DNA of 64,000 nt from positions 620,001 to 684,000 of the forward strand of contig NZ_CP023559.1 of assembly GCF_003006155.1 (NCBI RefSeq), in the 5' to 3' direction. This document shows, one piece after another, positions 27,818 through 38,020 of the stretch. The DNA comes from Salinicola tamaricis. Lineage in GTDB: Bacteria > Pseudomonadota > Gammaproteobacteria > Pseudomonadales > Halomonadaceae. The notes below the pieces were generated by a model. The model saw nothing but the letters and a program-made list of their open reading frames with translations. It was not told the origin of the DNA and searched no databases. Made by a program: the position numbers and the translations under genes. The first letter of the stretch is position 1. The number at the start of each line of letters is the position of its first letter.

Positions 27818-28729
27818 ATGCATGCCTTGAGCCGATCGCTACCGCCGCTGGCCGCGCTGCTACCGTTCGAGGCCGCCGCGCGCCTGGAGAGCTTTACCCG
27901 TGCGGCCGAGGAGCTCCATCTGACCCAGGCGGCGATCAGCCGGCAGATTCGTGCGCTCGAGCGCGATCTGGGCGTGGCGCTGTTCGAACGTCGCAATCGC
28001 GGCGTCTTCCTGACCCCCGCGGGCCATGAGCTAGCCCGCACGCTCACCGAGAGCCTGGGGCAGATCGCCCGGCACGCCGAGACGATTCGCGGCGGCGAAC
28101 GCGGCCATCGGGTGATTCTGTTCTGCCAGCTATGCGAAGCGTTCTACTGGCTGATGCCTCGCCTGGCCGACTTCCATCAGCGTCATCCGGAAATCGACCT
28201 GAAGCTGATCACCTCCATTCGCCCCCTGAGCGAACAGCGCGACCCGTTCGACGTCGCGCTGCAGACCCATGGCCGCCCCAGTGGCGGCCATAGGCTGGCA
28301 TTCACCGCCAGCGACACCATCCTGCCGGTGTGCAGCCCGGACCACCCCGCCGCGCAACTGGCCCCACTCGCCCCGGCGGAACTTGCGACTTTCGAGCTGC
28401 TGCACCATCACGTAGCGCCAGCCGAGTGGATGGGATGGCATGACTGGTTCGAGGCCATGGGAGAGACGCCAGCGGCGGATCTAGGCGGCAGGCGCTTCGA
28501 CAGCTACCCACTGCTGCTGCAGGCGGCGCTCTCCGGACACGGCATCGCTCTCGGCTGGGCGCGCACCACCCAGCGGCTGATCGCGGCCGGCGAGCTGGTT
28601 GCCCCTGTCGATGAGCGGCTTTTTCAGCCCGAGGCGATTGGCGTCTACGTGCACCGGAACGCCACGCAGCGCCACGCCAGCCGCGCCCTGCTCGACTGGC
28701 TGGAGGACGCGCTGCAACAGGAGGGGTGA
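27818..28729 (+). CDS. LysR-family regulator (GcvA-like)
   Basis: A 303-residue LysR protein. The winged helix-turn-helix lies in the first 70 residues (FEAAARLESFTRAAEELHLTQAAISRQIRALE), and the substrate-binding domain follows. The FEAAARLESFTRAAEEL start and the spacing are typical of the GcvA/AmpR branch. It probably controls the divergent EamA transporter. The 94-base gap between them has room for one operator and both promoters, but I could not identify a T-N11-A box with confidence. Confidence 0.85.
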   Translation: MHALSRSLPPLAALLPFEAAARLESFTRAAEELHLTQAAISRQIRALERDLGVALFERRNRGVFLTPAGHELARTLTESLGQIARHAETIRGGERGHRVILFCQLCEAFYWLMPRLADFHQRHPEIDLKLITSIRPLSEQRDPFDVALQTHGRPSGGHRLAFTASDTILPVCSPDHPAAQLAPLAPAELATFELLHHHVAPAEWMGWHDWFEAMGETPAADLGGRRFDSYPLLLQAALSGHGIALGWARTTQRLIAAGELVAPVDERLFQPEAIGVYVHRNATQRHASRALLDWLEDALQQEG

Positions 28730-28792
28730 ACGGTATTCGACGCGCCTTGCCCTGGCGGAGTGACTCGGTGCGACACCACGGCCGCTCAGCGG

Positions 28793-30067
28793 CTATCGCC
28801 GCGCTCGCGCCAGGCCGCGACGAAGGTCTCGCAGGCAGGCGCGGAACAGCTCGGTGGAGCGGATCGCGGCCTGGAAGTAAGGGTCGCGCTCACGCGCGAA
28901 GGTGGGCACGAAGCCCGCCCGCCGTGCCCGCCGGCGCCGCTGTGACCAGCCGGCGCGGGGCGAGAGGTCGCTCATCGCATCCAGCAGCAGCGCCTTGTGC
29001 TTCTGCATCTCGGTGGAAAGCGGCCACGCCAGCGGCGTCGGCGCGGGCGTGAACAGCCGTTCGATGGCGATCTCCGCCGGCGGCATCCACGCCGGCTGGA
29101 ATGCCGGGCCGGGGGGAAAGGCATCGCGGTAGTGATTGGCATACAGCAGCACCGTTCGCGGCCGGTGGCGGCTACCGTCGAGGGCCAGGGCGAGGGCCAG
29201 CGACGCGGCACGGTGATCCGGATGCGGATCGAACTCGGGATCGGTGACCAGCAGGGTGGCCGGCTTCAAGGTGTCGATCAACTGACGCAGCGCCGCGATC
29301 ACGTCGTCGCGCTCGAGCCGCTCGCCGCGGCTTGGCGGCAGCGCAATACGGTTGAAGCGGCGGGCATCAGACAGCGGAACGGGCAGGCGCTGACCGAGGC
29401 CTTCATGCACCAGCGCCCAGCAGGCGCCATCGGGCACCCCAATCAGGGTCGAGCGCTCCGGCGGGATGCCCGACAGCAGCGGCGTGGCAAACACGTTCCA
29501 GCGCCGCCACTCGGCCTTGCGCCGGACCGCACTGTCGAGGTCGTCGTCGAGCCCGCTCAGATACTGGCGCTTGAGCCCCTTGAGCTGCTCGCCGCAGGAG
29601 AGCGTGACCAGATGCACCGACTCGGCATGATCGGTGTAGAAACCGCCAGCGGCGATCTCGGCGTCATCGGGGTGCGGGGCCAGAATCAGGATCGGCCCCT
29701 CGATCGCCGGCTGCGCGTGGCAGCGCGCCTGCGGCGCCTGAGTCAGCCGGGTGCCGGAGAGCGTCAGGCTCAGCGTAGTGGCGGTAGCGCACGGCGGCAG
29801 CCGCCAGGCAATGCGCTGATCGCGACGCCGCGCCTCCAGCGAGTAGGTGAGCGTCGCCTGCCCCGCGCCGGAAAGGGTCACGCTCGGCAGACCGCGGCGC
29901 CAGCGCGACCGCGGCGCCAATGCCAGCGAGATCTCGATCAGCCGGGTCTGCGACGGGGCGGCGGGAAGCGTCAGCGTGGCAGCTTGACGCTGCCAGTCAG
30001 TGGCTGCGATCGGCTCCTCGCCCGTCGCCATACCTGCCATCGCCTGCCCCGCCATCGCCTGCCGCAT
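28793..30067 (-). CDS. PIG-L (LmbE) family deacetylase with N-terminal extension
   Basis: About 424 residues. The PIG-L zinc motif APHPDDAEIAAGG lies near residue 135. PHPDHRAA supplies the second metal and catalytic segment, and the C-terminal part includes EMQKHKALLLDAM. About 125 residues precede the catalytic domain and look like a beta-rich module (APRSRWRRGLPSVTLSGAGQATLTYSLE), found in PIG-L proteins of sugar or lipid modification loci. The ATG at 30067 follows GGAGGAAGAGG. The longer open frame upstream is unlikely. It lies downstream of the nuclease gene. The substrate is unknown. Confidence 0.8.
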   Translation of the reverse strand: MRQAMAGQAMAGMATGEEPIAATDWQRQAATLTLPAAPSQTRLIEISLALAPRSRWRRGLPSVTLSGAGQATLTYSLEARRRDQRIAWRLPPCATATTLSLTLSGTRLTQAPQARCHAQPAIEGPILILAPHPDDAEIAAGGFYTDHAESVHLVTLSCGEQLKGLKRQYLSGLDDDLDSAVRRKAEWRRWNVFATPLLSGIPPERSTLIGVPDGACWALVHEGLGQRLPVPLSDARRFNRIALPPSRGERLERDDVIAALRQLIDTLKPATLLVTDPEFDPHPDHRAASLALALALDGSRHRPRTVLLYANHYRDAFPPGPAFQPAWMPPAEIAIERLFTPAPTPLAWPLSTEMQKHKALLLDAMSDLSPRAGWSQRRRRARRAGFVPTFARERDPYFQAAIRSTELFRACLRDLRRGLARARR

Positions 30068-30179
30068 CGACCTCTTCCTCCCGCGTGATAATCGCACGTC
30101 CTCTCCGCGCGCTCGGGGCATGGTAAGGCAAGCGCGCGCAGGGGCAAGCGCTATCCACGCTGCCGTGCCGATCCCGGAC

Positions 30180-31118
30180 TCACACGCGGATGTCCTCGGG
30201 CCCGCGGATCTCCGCTTCGATGCGAGTGCCGGTGGCATGCTCCTCCACGGAGAAGCCGTCGAAGTCGGAGAGTTCGCCGAAATCGAGCTGGGTCAGCGCC
30301 TCGATACGGGCGATGCTGCGCTGGTAGGTGCGGTACTGGCCGAACAGGAAACCGGGTCCCAGCTCATCGAGCTCGTCGGCCTGATCGATCATGTAGGCGG
30401 TGGCCGAGGGGCGGCCATCCTCGCCGCGGAAGGCGATCACTTTCCAGTAGGCTTCGGGAATGCGAACGCCGCGATAGTGCCGGTCACTGGCGCGGAAGAC
30501 CGGCCCGGTGAAGATGCACAGCCGCTGGTCATCGGCGCGGGCGTGTTCGAGCAGATAGTCCTCCAGCCCCAGCCAGGTGCGCTGGTTGAACGCCGCCATC
30601 TGCGGCGTGCAGTTGGTGAAGTGAAAGGTATCGGCATTGGCCTGCTCGGCCAGCTCCCCCCAGTTGGCCGAGGTGCGCCGCACCAGATGGCCGCGATCCA
30701 GCGGATTGCGCGCATAGAGATCTTCCCCCGCCTGTAGCGCAGGGTCGATGCGCGGATCAAAGCGCCAGTTGTCGTTCTCGCGTGGTACCGAGACCAGCCG
30801 GCGGCCGTCGAGATTGAGCGCGGTGAAGATCGCCAGCCGCCGCGAGCGCGACATCACCAGCGAGAAGTGGGTGTAGTCGAGGCGACCGTCGTCGCGCCCG
30901 GGTACCGGGGTGACGTCCTCGGCGCGCTCGCCCACCGGCGTGGGCAGCGCCACCACGAAGTCATCCAGAAAGTCTTCCTCGAACCCCTGGCGGTCGGAGA
31001 GATCCTCGCGTGCCGTCGCCGCCGCCGGAGCCATGGCGGCCCGCCGCGCTGTCACCAGCGGACGCATGTCGCGCAGCCCGCCGCGGGCGCGCTGGCTCGG
31101 CCTGGTATCGTCGCTCAT
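30180..31118 (-). CDS. DNA/RNA non-specific endonuclease (NUC family)
   Basis: A 312-residue nuclease of the beta-beta-alpha-metal type. The active-site motif DRGHLVRR contains the catalytic His. The conserved Asn lies in FTNCTPQMAAFNQ, and the preceding YARNPLD is typical. No signal peptide is visible. The first 45 residues are polar and arginine-rich, so the enzyme is either cytosolic or exported by an unrecognised route. Cytosolic non-specific nucleases usually need an inhibitor, and no candidate partner is adjacent. The PIG-L gene follows with a 113-base gap. Confidence 0.8.
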   Translation of the reverse strand: MSDDTRPSQRARGGLRDMRPLVTARRAAMAPAAATAREDLSDRQGFEEDFLDDFVVALPTPVGERAEDVTPVPGRDDGRLDYTHFSLVMSRSRRLAIFTALNLDGRRLVSVPRENDNWRFDPRIDPALQAGEDLYARNPLDRGHLVRRTSANWGELAEQANADTFHFTNCTPQMAAFNQRTWLGLEDYLLEHARADDQRLCIFTGPVFRASDRHYRGVRIPEAYWKVIAFRGEDGRPSATAYMIDQADELDELGPGFLFGQYRTYQRSIARIEALTQLDFGELSDFDGFSVEEHATGTRIEAEIRGPEDIRV

Positions 31119-31185
31119 CGCTGTCTCCTATCGCAGCCGTGGCGCTAAAGACGCGCGGCCGCAGCGTCTGCCGCTGCCGCGTGCT

Positions 31186-31213
31186 CGTTTACGCCCTATC
31201 GTTTACGCCCTAT
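31186..31213. repeat. 14-bp tandem duplication
   Basis: CGTTTACGCCCTAT is present twice head to tail (31186-31199, 31200-31213), and a degenerate third copy (CGTTCACAC) follows. It lies in the 141-base gap between the nuclease start and the poxB stop. Confidence 0.5.
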
Positions 31214-31259
31214 CGTTCACACGCTCTCGCTGACACCCGGTCGCTGACGCCTTTCTGGC

Positions 31260-32969
31260 TCACTTCCAGAAGTTGTTCTTGACCAGATCGACCACGTCGC
31301 TCAGGCGCCCGTTGAGTACCGCCTTGCCCGAATAGAGCGCGGTGGAAGCGACCTGACCCGGCTCGATCTTGGGCGGCATCACCAGCTCCATGCGGTTGAC
31401 CTTGACGTCGAGCAGCGCCGGACCGTCGTGGGCCAGCCAGGCGGCGATCGCCTCCTCCAGCTCGTGACGCTGTTCGACCCGCTCTCCCCATAGCCCCATC
31501 GCCTGCGCCATCTTGCCGAAGTCGGGGTTATCGAGCTCGGTATAGCTGTCGAGCAGCCCTTCGACCTTCTGCTCGATCTCGACGAAGCCGAGCGAGCCAT
31601 TGTTGAACACCAACACCTTGACCGGCACCCGCTCCTGCTTGAGCGTGAGCAGATCGCCCAGCAGCATGGTCATGCCACCGTCGCCACACATCGCGATCAC
31701 CTGGCGCTCGGGGAACGCTTTCTGAATACCGATCGCCTGGGGATAGGCGTTGGCCATGGTGCCGTGGACCAGGCTGGAGAGCGTGCGCCGCTCGCCGCGA
31801 GCGCGGATATGGCGCAGCATCCAGACCATCGGACTGCCACCGTCGGCGGTGAAGAAGGCGTCATCGGCGGCGGCGGTATCCAGCGCCACGGTCAGCTCCT
31901 GGGGGTGGATCAGCGCGTCGTCCTGGCTCTCGGGCTCGTCGTGGGCCAGCGCCTTGTGATACTGCTCGCGGCACTTTTCCAGCCAGCGGGTATCGCTCTG
32001 GGCATCGACGATCTGCGCCAGCGCCGCGCAGGTATCGCGGACACTGCCGACCAAGCCGATATCGACCGGATGGCGCTTGCCGATCTGTTGCGGGTCGATA
32101 TCGACCTGGATGATGGTCGCCTTCTCCGGGTAGAACTGGGTCCAGGCGAAGCTGCAGCCGAGCAGGATCAGGGTGTCGCAATCGGCCACCGCGTGATAGC
32201 CGCCGGCCAGCCCGAAAACCCCGGTCATGCCCACCTCGAAGGGGTTGTCCGGCTCGATGAAATCCTTGGCCCGAGAGGTCCACGCCACCGGCGCGTTGAG
32301 CTTGGCCGCCAGCGCCAGCACCTCGGAACGCGCGTGCTCGCAGCCGAAGCCGGCATAGATCGAGATCTTGCCGCCGGCGTTGATCCGCTTCACCGCCGGC
32401 ACCAGCTCCTCAGCGTTGGGGCGCATCACCGGATCGAAGCGATGGGCGCGGTAGGGCAGATCCTGACTCGGCGCCTGGGTGAACAGGTCGCCGTGTACCA
32501 CCAGCACCGCCACGCCGTTCTTGGCCAGCGCCGTCTGCGCCGCCAGCGCGGCCATGCGGCGCGCCTGATCGGGATTGACGATGGTCTCGCAGAAGACGCT
32601 GTACTGGGCGTAGATCGGCTTGGGATCGACATCCTGAGGAAAACCAACGCCACTGTCGCCGGTGGCCACCTGGGAGGCGATCATCACTACCGGTGAGCCG
32701 CTGCGGTGCGCCTCGAACAGGCCGTTGACGAAGTGCAGCGAGCCAGGGCCGCAGGTGCCGGCACACAGGGTCAGCTCGCGGGTCATGTAGGCTTCGCCCC
32801 CGGCGGCGAAGCCACCAACCTCTTCATGGCGCACGTGAACCCACTCGAGTTCGCTGCGACGAATGGCATCGGTGAAGTGGTTGATGGTATCCCCGACCAC
32901 GCCGTAGCAGCGCTTGGCGCCGGCCTCGGCCAGGGTTTCGACGATGATTTCAGCGACGTTCTGACTCAT
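31260..32969 (-). CDS. poxB: Pyruvate:quinone oxidoreductase PoxB
   Basis: A 569-residue thiamine-diphosphate enzyme. Its N-terminal Pyr domain contains the catalytic Glu region (VRHEEVGGFAAGGEAY). The central FAD-binding domain includes AGFGCEHARSEVL, and the C-terminal PP domain carries MCGDGGMTMLLGDLLTL with NNGSLGFVE, the ThDP-Mg motif. It decarboxylates pyruvate to acetate and CO2 and passes electrons to ubiquinone at the membrane. The ATG at 32969 starts at MSQNVAEIIVE. Monocistronic, with 269 bases between it and the amidase gene upstream. Confidence 0.88.
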   Translation of the reverse strand: MSQNVAEIIVETLAEAGAKRCYGVVGDTINHFTDAIRRSELEWVHVRHEEVGGFAAGGEAYMTRELTLCAGTCGPGSLHFVNGLFEAHRSGSPVVMIASQVATGDSGVGFPQDVDPKPIYAQYSVFCETIVNPDQARRMAALAAQTALAKNGVAVLVVHGDLFTQAPSQDLPYRAHRFDPVMRPNAEELVPAVKRINAGGKISIYAGFGCEHARSEVLALAAKLNAPVAWTSRAKDFIEPDNPFEVGMTGVFGLAGGYHAVADCDTLILLGCSFAWTQFYPEKATIIQVDIDPQQIGKRHPVDIGLVGSVRDTCAALAQIVDAQSDTRWLEKCREQYHKALAHDEPESQDDALIHPQELTVALDTAAADDAFFTADGGSPMVWMLRHIRARGERRTLSSLVHGTMANAYPQAIGIQKAFPERQVIAMCGDGGMTMLLGDLLTLKQERVPVKVLVFNNGSLGFVEIEQKVEGLLDSYTELDNPDFGKMAQAMGLWGERVEQRHELEEAIAAWLAHDGPALLDVKVNRMELVMPPKIEPGQVASTALYSGKAVLNGRLSDVVDLVKNNFWK

Positions 32970-33238
32970 GGGATGACTCCTTCGCAACGACGTCGGCGGC
33001 GCTTGTCGCCATGACGCGGGATAAACCCCGGCGCACCGGGTGATGACGGTTCTTTATCTCGGGTGCCACGGTCTCGCGGATTCGACAGCATCGAGGACGC
33101 AACGGCGCGTGGCGCTCATGGTGGGTCCCGCGCGACTCGGCCACTCTCAGGGATCGACCTGCCGGTCTAAGCGTAGTCGCTGGTCACGCAACGGCTAGCC
33201 GTCAGGTGTCGGGAGTCACGCCACGAGACGTCAACGCC

Positions 33239-34678
33239 TCACACCTGGATCGCCGGGTCCGGCACCCGCGGAAAGCGCGGCGGATGTGCCTGCAGATAGG
33301 CGTGGCAGGCACGCAGCACGCGGACATCGTCGTGCTTGCCGCCGGCGAGCTGGAAGCCCACCGGCAGCCCCGACTCGGTAAAGCCGCACGGCACCGAGGC
33401 CGCCGGCTGCTGACTCAGATTGAAGGGATAGGAGAATGGCGCCCACTCCTCCCAGTCGCGCATGTCACTGCCGGGGGGGACCTCGTGATTCACCGCGAAC
33501 GGCGCGATCGGCACCGTCGGGGTCATCAGCAGGTGGTAGTGCTGGTTGAAGCGCTCCAGACCCTGGGTGAGGCTGGCGCGCTCGCGCAGCGCCTGGAACA
33601 GATCGAGTGCACTGAAGCGCTCGGCCCGCTGGGCGTTGGCCGCCAGCCCCGGGTCGAGCTGTTCGCGCTGGCGCGCATCGCAGTGGTTCCAGAAGTCGAG
33701 GGAGGCGGTGAACCAGAGCTTCTGAAAGATCTCGATCGGTGATTCGAACCCGGGATCGAGCTCCTCGACCTCGGCTCCCAGCGCTTCGAGATTGTGCGCC
33801 GCCTCGCGCACCCGAGCAGCGATCTGCGGGTCGACCTCGGCATAGCCCAGTGTCGGCGAGTAGGCGATACGCAGCCCACGCAGGTCGCCATTCAGCTCGG
33901 CGCCCCAGTCGTCGGGCTGGCCGCGGGTGGCATAGGGGTCGCGATAGTCGTAGCGGCCGATCACGTTGAGCATGCGCACCGCATCCTCGACGCTGCGCGT
34001 CAGCGGCCCGATATGCGACAGCGACGGCTCGGTCGCCGGCGGCCACTGCGGCGTCCAGCCGTAGGTGGGCTTGAAGCCGAACACCCCGGTGAAGGCGGCC
34101 GGGATACGGATCGAGCCCCCGGAGTCGCCGCCCTGGTGCAGCACGCCCAGGTTGAGCGCCGCGGCTGCCGCGGCACCGCCGGAGGAGCCGCCCGGCGTCA
34201 GTCGGGTATCCCAGGGATTGCGGGTGGCGCCGAAGACCCGGTTGTCGGTCACCGCCTTCCAGCCGAACTCCGGCGTATTGGTCTTGCCTAGAATCACCGC
34301 CCCCGCCTCACGCAGCATGCGCGCCGGCGGGCAGTCGTGCTCGCAGAGCGCGCTGGAGGTGGTCAACGAACCCTCCCGCGCCGGCATGCCGGCGACCTCG
34401 GCCAGGTCCTTCATCGAGACCGGAATCCCATCGATCGCGCTCAGCGGCTTGCCCTGCCCCCAGCGCCGCGCCGACGCCTTGGCCGCCGCCTCGGCGCCCT
34501 CCCGGTCGACATGGACATAGGCGTTGACGGCGTCGTTGAAACGCTCGATACGCGCCAGCGCCGCTCGGGTCGCCTCCAGCGGCGAGGCCTCGCCGCTTTC
34601 GAACAGCCGCTGGAGGGTACCGGCGTCCATATTGCCCAGGTCGCTTCCCAGATCGCTATCGTGATTCGCGCTGCTCAT
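33239..34678 (-). CDS. Amidase-signature hydrolase
   Basis: A 479-residue amidase. The Ser-cisSer-Lys triad is complete: Lys90 in VSMKDLAEV, the cis-Ser in TPGGSSGG (residues 161-168) and the nucleophile Ser189 in GGDSGGSIRIP. It would hydrolyse a C-N amide bond. The C-terminal block SQQPAASVPCGFTESGLPVGFQLAGG is typical for aryl/aliphatic amidases rather than GatA, and no gatB or gatC is near. The start follows a GAGAGTTCAGG stretch. The substrate is unknown. Confidence 0.85.
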   Translation of the reverse strand: MSSANHDSDLGSDLGNMDAGTLQRLFESGEASPLEATRAALARIERFNDAVNAYVHVDREGAEAAAKASARRWGQGKPLSAIDGIPVSMKDLAEVAGMPAREGSLTTSSALCEHDCPPARMLREAGAVILGKTNTPEFGWKAVTDNRVFGATRNPWDTRLTPGGSSGGAAAAAALNLGVLHQGGDSGGSIRIPAAFTGVFGFKPTYGWTPQWPPATEPSLSHIGPLTRSVEDAVRMLNVIGRYDYRDPYATRGQPDDWGAELNGDLRGLRIAYSPTLGYAEVDPQIAARVREAAHNLEALGAEVEELDPGFESPIEIFQKLWFTASLDFWNHCDARQREQLDPGLAANAQRAERFSALDLFQALRERASLTQGLERFNQHYHLLMTPTVPIAPFAVNHEVPPGSDMRDWEEWAPFSYPFNLSQQPAASVPCGFTESGLPVGFQLAGGKHDDVRVLRACHAYLQAHPPRFPRVPDPAIQV

Positions 34679-34751
34679 CCTGAACTCTCCGCTTGCGTCG
34701 GTGACATCCTGTGGACGTTCAGGCTAGCAGCGCAGCGCCGGTGGCGCCGGG

Positions 34752-35077
34752 TCAGAAATCGTGCTCGGCCTCGGGCGGCAGCTGCGGCGCCTCGCGCAGG
34801 CGCCGGATGTGGATGTGCCGCATCAGGCGGATCACCGGCCGGATCAGCATCTCGATACTGCCGATCAGAAACAGCCAGGTGCCGTAGTAGGTCAACGCCT
34901 CATAGAAGAAGAAAAAGCTGCCGATCACGAACCAGATGCCGATCAGAATGTCGTTGACGATACTGACGACCTCGTAGCGCTTGCGGATCACCAACTCTTA
35001 TGACCGATCCGCAGCGTCAATGGCGGCAGAGTTTGCGGGTTGCTCTTATGCTTGTATTGGGTCTGCGCGTCAGGCAT
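34752..35077 (-). CDS. YrhK-domain membrane protein (one frameshift)
   Basis: The C-terminal 80 residues (VIRKRYEVVSIVNDILIGIWFVIGS, two membrane helices, then a basic tail) form a YrhK domain. Upstream in another frame an ATG at 35077 encodes MPDAQTQYKHKSNPQTLPPL followed by TLRIGHK. One missing base at about 34995 (AAGAGTTG for AAGGAGTTG) would join them as HKELVIRKRYE. The joined protein is about 108 residues, the usual size for the family. Function unknown. Divergent from zwf, 157 bases away. Confidence 0.65.
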
Positions 35078-35233
35078 GTCTCTCTCCTCGTGACCAGGTT
35101 CGTGTCGCCGTCGGGCCGCGGATCGCGACGCTCACCCTGCGGCGGTGACGGCAGCACCCCGGCGTATGACGCTGACAGCAGCGTAGTGAATTGTAAACGC
35201 CGGCGCGTCCGGCACCGTATGGAGACGACTTTC

Positions 35234-36805
35234 ATGGCAGCATCCGCACAGCGCCCATCCCACGACATCCCGGTCGCCGACGACACCACCCTGTTCATCT
35301 TCGGCGCCAGCGGCGACCTGGTGAAGCGCCTGCTGATCCCATCGCTCTACCATCTCGACCGCGACGGCCTGCTCGACGATGCGATGCGCATCGTCGGGAT
35401 CGATCTCGCCGAGCACGACGACGCCAGTTTCCGTGAGCATCTCCAGGCCTTTCTCGCCGACAAGGACGCCGCCAACCACGCCGAGGGGCGCGATGCCGAT
35501 CTCGACCCTGACACTTGGGCCGCCTTTGCCCAACGTCTGCACTACCGTCAGGGTGACTTCACCCAAAGCGACATCTATGCCGAGATCGCCACGTTGATCG
35601 AGGCCGGCACCAGTGCCAACGCGGTCTTCTACTGCGCCACCGGCTCGCGCTTCTTCGGCGCTATCGCCACCCGCCTGGGCGAGGCGGGGCTGCTCGCCGA
35701 GCGCGACGGCCAGTACCGCCGGCTGGTGGTGGAGAAGCCCTTCGGCCACGACCTGGAGTCGGCGCGCACGCTCAACGCCCAGTTACTGGAGGTGATGCAG
35801 GAGCGTCAGATCTATCGGATCGATCACTTCCTGGGCAAGGAGACGGTCCAGAACATCCTGGTCGCGCGCTTCGCCAACGTGCTGTTCGAGCCGTTCTGGA
35901 ACAACCATTACATCGACCACATCCAGATCACCGCCGCCGAGACCGTCGGCGTCGAGAAGCGCGCCGCCTTCTACGACCGCACCGGGGCCATGCGCGACAT
36001 GGTGCCCAATCACCTGTTCCAGCTGCTGGCCATGGTCGCCATCGAGCCGCCGTCGGCGTTCGGTGCCGATGCCCTGCGCAACGAGAAATCCAAGGTGCTC
36101 GAAGCGATCCGCCCTTGGACGCCGCAAGAGGCCGCCGCCAACTCGGCGCGCGGACGCTACGCGGCGGGCAGGCTGGGCGACGCCGAGGTACCCGGCTATC
36201 TCGATGAAGAGGGCGTCGATCCGGACAGCCAGACCGAGACCTATGTGGCGATGAAGGTGATGGTCGACAACTGGCGCTGGATCGGCGTGCCCTTCTATCT
36301 GCGCACCGGCAAGCGCATGAGCGCCCGCGACACCGAGATCGCGATCTGCTTCAAGCCGGCGCCCTACGCCCAGTTTCGTGACACCGATGTTGAACGCATG
36401 GCGGCCAACTGGCTGATCATCCAGATCCAGCCCAACGAGGGCATGTGGTTCGACTTCCAGGCCAAGCGCCCCGGGCCGGAACTCGAGATGGACACGGTCA
36501 AGATGGGGTTCGCCTACAAGGACTTCTTCGATCTGCCCGCGGTCACCGGCTACGAGACGCTGATCTACGACTGCCTCACCGGCGATCAGATGCTGTTCCA
36601 GCGCGCCGATACCATCGAGAACGGCTGGCGCGCGGTGCAACCCTTTCTCGACGCCTGGACCGAAACCGCCGACCTGGCGGACTACGCAGCCGGTGAGGAT
36701 GGCCCGCAGAGCGCGCATGACCTGATCGAGCGCGACGGGCGCCAGTGGCACCAGGTCGGCTCCCCCACCGGCCCCGGCGTGGCCCCGACACCCGGAAAGT
36801 CCTGA
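35234..36805 (+). CDS. zwf: Glucose-6-phosphate 1-dehydrogenase
   Basis: A protein of about 523 residues. The NADP-binding motif is GASGDLVKR near residue 24, and the active-site signature RIDHFLGKE is at residues 195-203. Further conserved blocks are DRTGAMRDMVPNHLFQL and RTGKRM. It catalyses the first step of the oxidative pentose-phosphate or Entner-Doudoroff route. The ATG at 35234 has GGAGA eight bases upstream. An in-frame ATG at 35219 and a long open extension further upstream are less likely. The C-terminus has a short extra tail. The MFS gene begins at the base after its stop. Confidence 0.92.
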   Translation: MAASAQRPSHDIPVADDTTLFIFGASGDLVKRLLIPSLYHLDRDGLLDDAMRIVGIDLAEHDDASFREHLQAFLADKDAANHAEGRDADLDPDTWAAFAQRLHYRQGDFTQSDIYAEIATLIEAGTSANAVFYCATGSRFFGAIATRLGEAGLLAERDGQYRRLVVEKPFGHDLESARTLNAQLLEVMQERQIYRIDHFLGKETVQNILVARFANVLFEPFWNNHYIDHIQITAAETVGVEKRAAFYDRTGAMRDMVPNHLFQLLAMVAIEPPSAFGADALRNEKSKVLEAIRPWTPQEAAANSARGRYAAGRLGDAEVPGYLDEEGVDPDSQTETYVAMKVMVDNWRWIGVPFYLRTGKRMSARDTEIAICFKPAPYAQFRDTDVERMAANWLIIQIQPNEGMWFDFQAKRPGPELEMDTVKMGFAYKDFFDLPAVTGYETLIYDCLTGDQMLFQRADTIENGWRAVQPFLDAWTETADLADYAAGEDGPQSAHDLIERDGRQWHQVGSPTGPGVAPTPGKS

Positions 36806-37961
36806 GTGTCTCGTCTGGGTTTTGTGCGCACCTGGAGCGCCGTTGCCGCCATGTTCTTTCTCAATGGCGGCCTGTTCGGCACCTGGGCGTCGCGCATTCC
36901 GCGCGTCACCGAGCTACACGACCTCGACGATGCCGGGCTCGGCCTGCTGCTGCTGGGCCTGGGCGTAGGTGCGCTGATCTCCTTTCCGCTGGCCGGGCGC
37001 GCCGCCGATCATTTCGGCGCGGCGCGCACCACCCGCGCCCTGGCCATCGCCTGCGTCCTGATGTTGGGTCTGGTCGCCGCGGCGCCCACGGTGTGGGCTC
37101 TCGCCCTGGCGCTGGTGCTGTTCGGGGGCGTGCAGGGGGCCATGGACGTGACCATGAACGGCTGGGCCGGCGAAGCCGAACGTGCCCTCGCCAAGCCGGT
37201 GATGGCCTCCTTCCATGCGCTGTGGAGCCTGGGTGCCGGTGCGGGCGCGGCTCGGCTACCTGGCGACGCACCTGGCGCTCCCGCTGCTGTGGCACTTCCT
37301 CTTGGCGGGCGGGCTGATCTATGTAATCACCGCGGTGGTCGCCGCCGTGCCGTGGCCCGGCGAGCGCCGCCAGCCGCCCGCGGCAAAGCCCCGGCGCCTG
37401 CCGCTACCGCACGGGGCGCTGCTGTGGGTCGGCGTAGTCGCCCTGTGCGCCTCCCTCGGCGAAGGCGCCGTGGCGGACTGGAGCGCACTCTTCCTGCTCG
37501 ATGCCACCGCGGCCAGCACGGCCCAAAGCACCCTGGGCTATGCCATCTTCTCCACTGCCATGGTGATCACGCGGCTGATCGGCGCGGGCCTGATCCTGCG
37601 TCTCGGCACCACCACGGCGACGCGTCTCGCCGGCCTCTCGGCCGCCCTGGGCGTGGCCCTGGCGGTGCTCTCCGGCACGCTATACCCCGTCCTGGCCGGC
37701 TTCTTCCTGATGGGGATCGGCTATGCCCTGGTGATGCCGCTGGCGTTCTCGCGTGCGGCCAACGACCCCGAGCTGCCGCCCGGCGCCGCAATCGCCAGCG
37801 TCGCCACCCTGGGCTACGGCGGCATGCTGCTGGGGCCGCCGCTGATCGGCTTCGCCGCCAGTGTGATCACGCTGCACTACGCCTTTGCCCTGCTCGGCGT
37901 GCTGTCGCTGTGCATCGTTCTGCGCGCCGGCGCGTTGGCGCCGCCCACAGCTGAGCCCTAA
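36806..37961 (+). CDS. MFS transporter (YbjJ-like), one frameshift
   Basis: About 385 residues over two frames. The N-terminal half (FFLNGGLFGTWASRIPRV, then GVQGAMDVTMNGWAG) is characteristic of a YbjJ-type subgroup of the major facilitator superfamily. Near 37245 the frame shifts, and RLGYLATHLALPLLW with six further helices continues to 37961. The GTG start directly abuts the zwf stop, so translation is probably coupled. Substrate unknown. Confidence 0.8.
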
Positions 37962-38020
37962 AAGCGCTGACGTGGGCTTATCCAGCGGCAGAGCGTCGCG
38001 AGGGCGCTGTGAACCCCTCC

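Noticed and set aside
35000..35233. Longer N-terminus for zwf
   Set aside because: The sequence is arginine-rich, resembles no dehydrogenase and crosses the promoter and the divergent YrhK start. GGAGA before 35234 marks the start.
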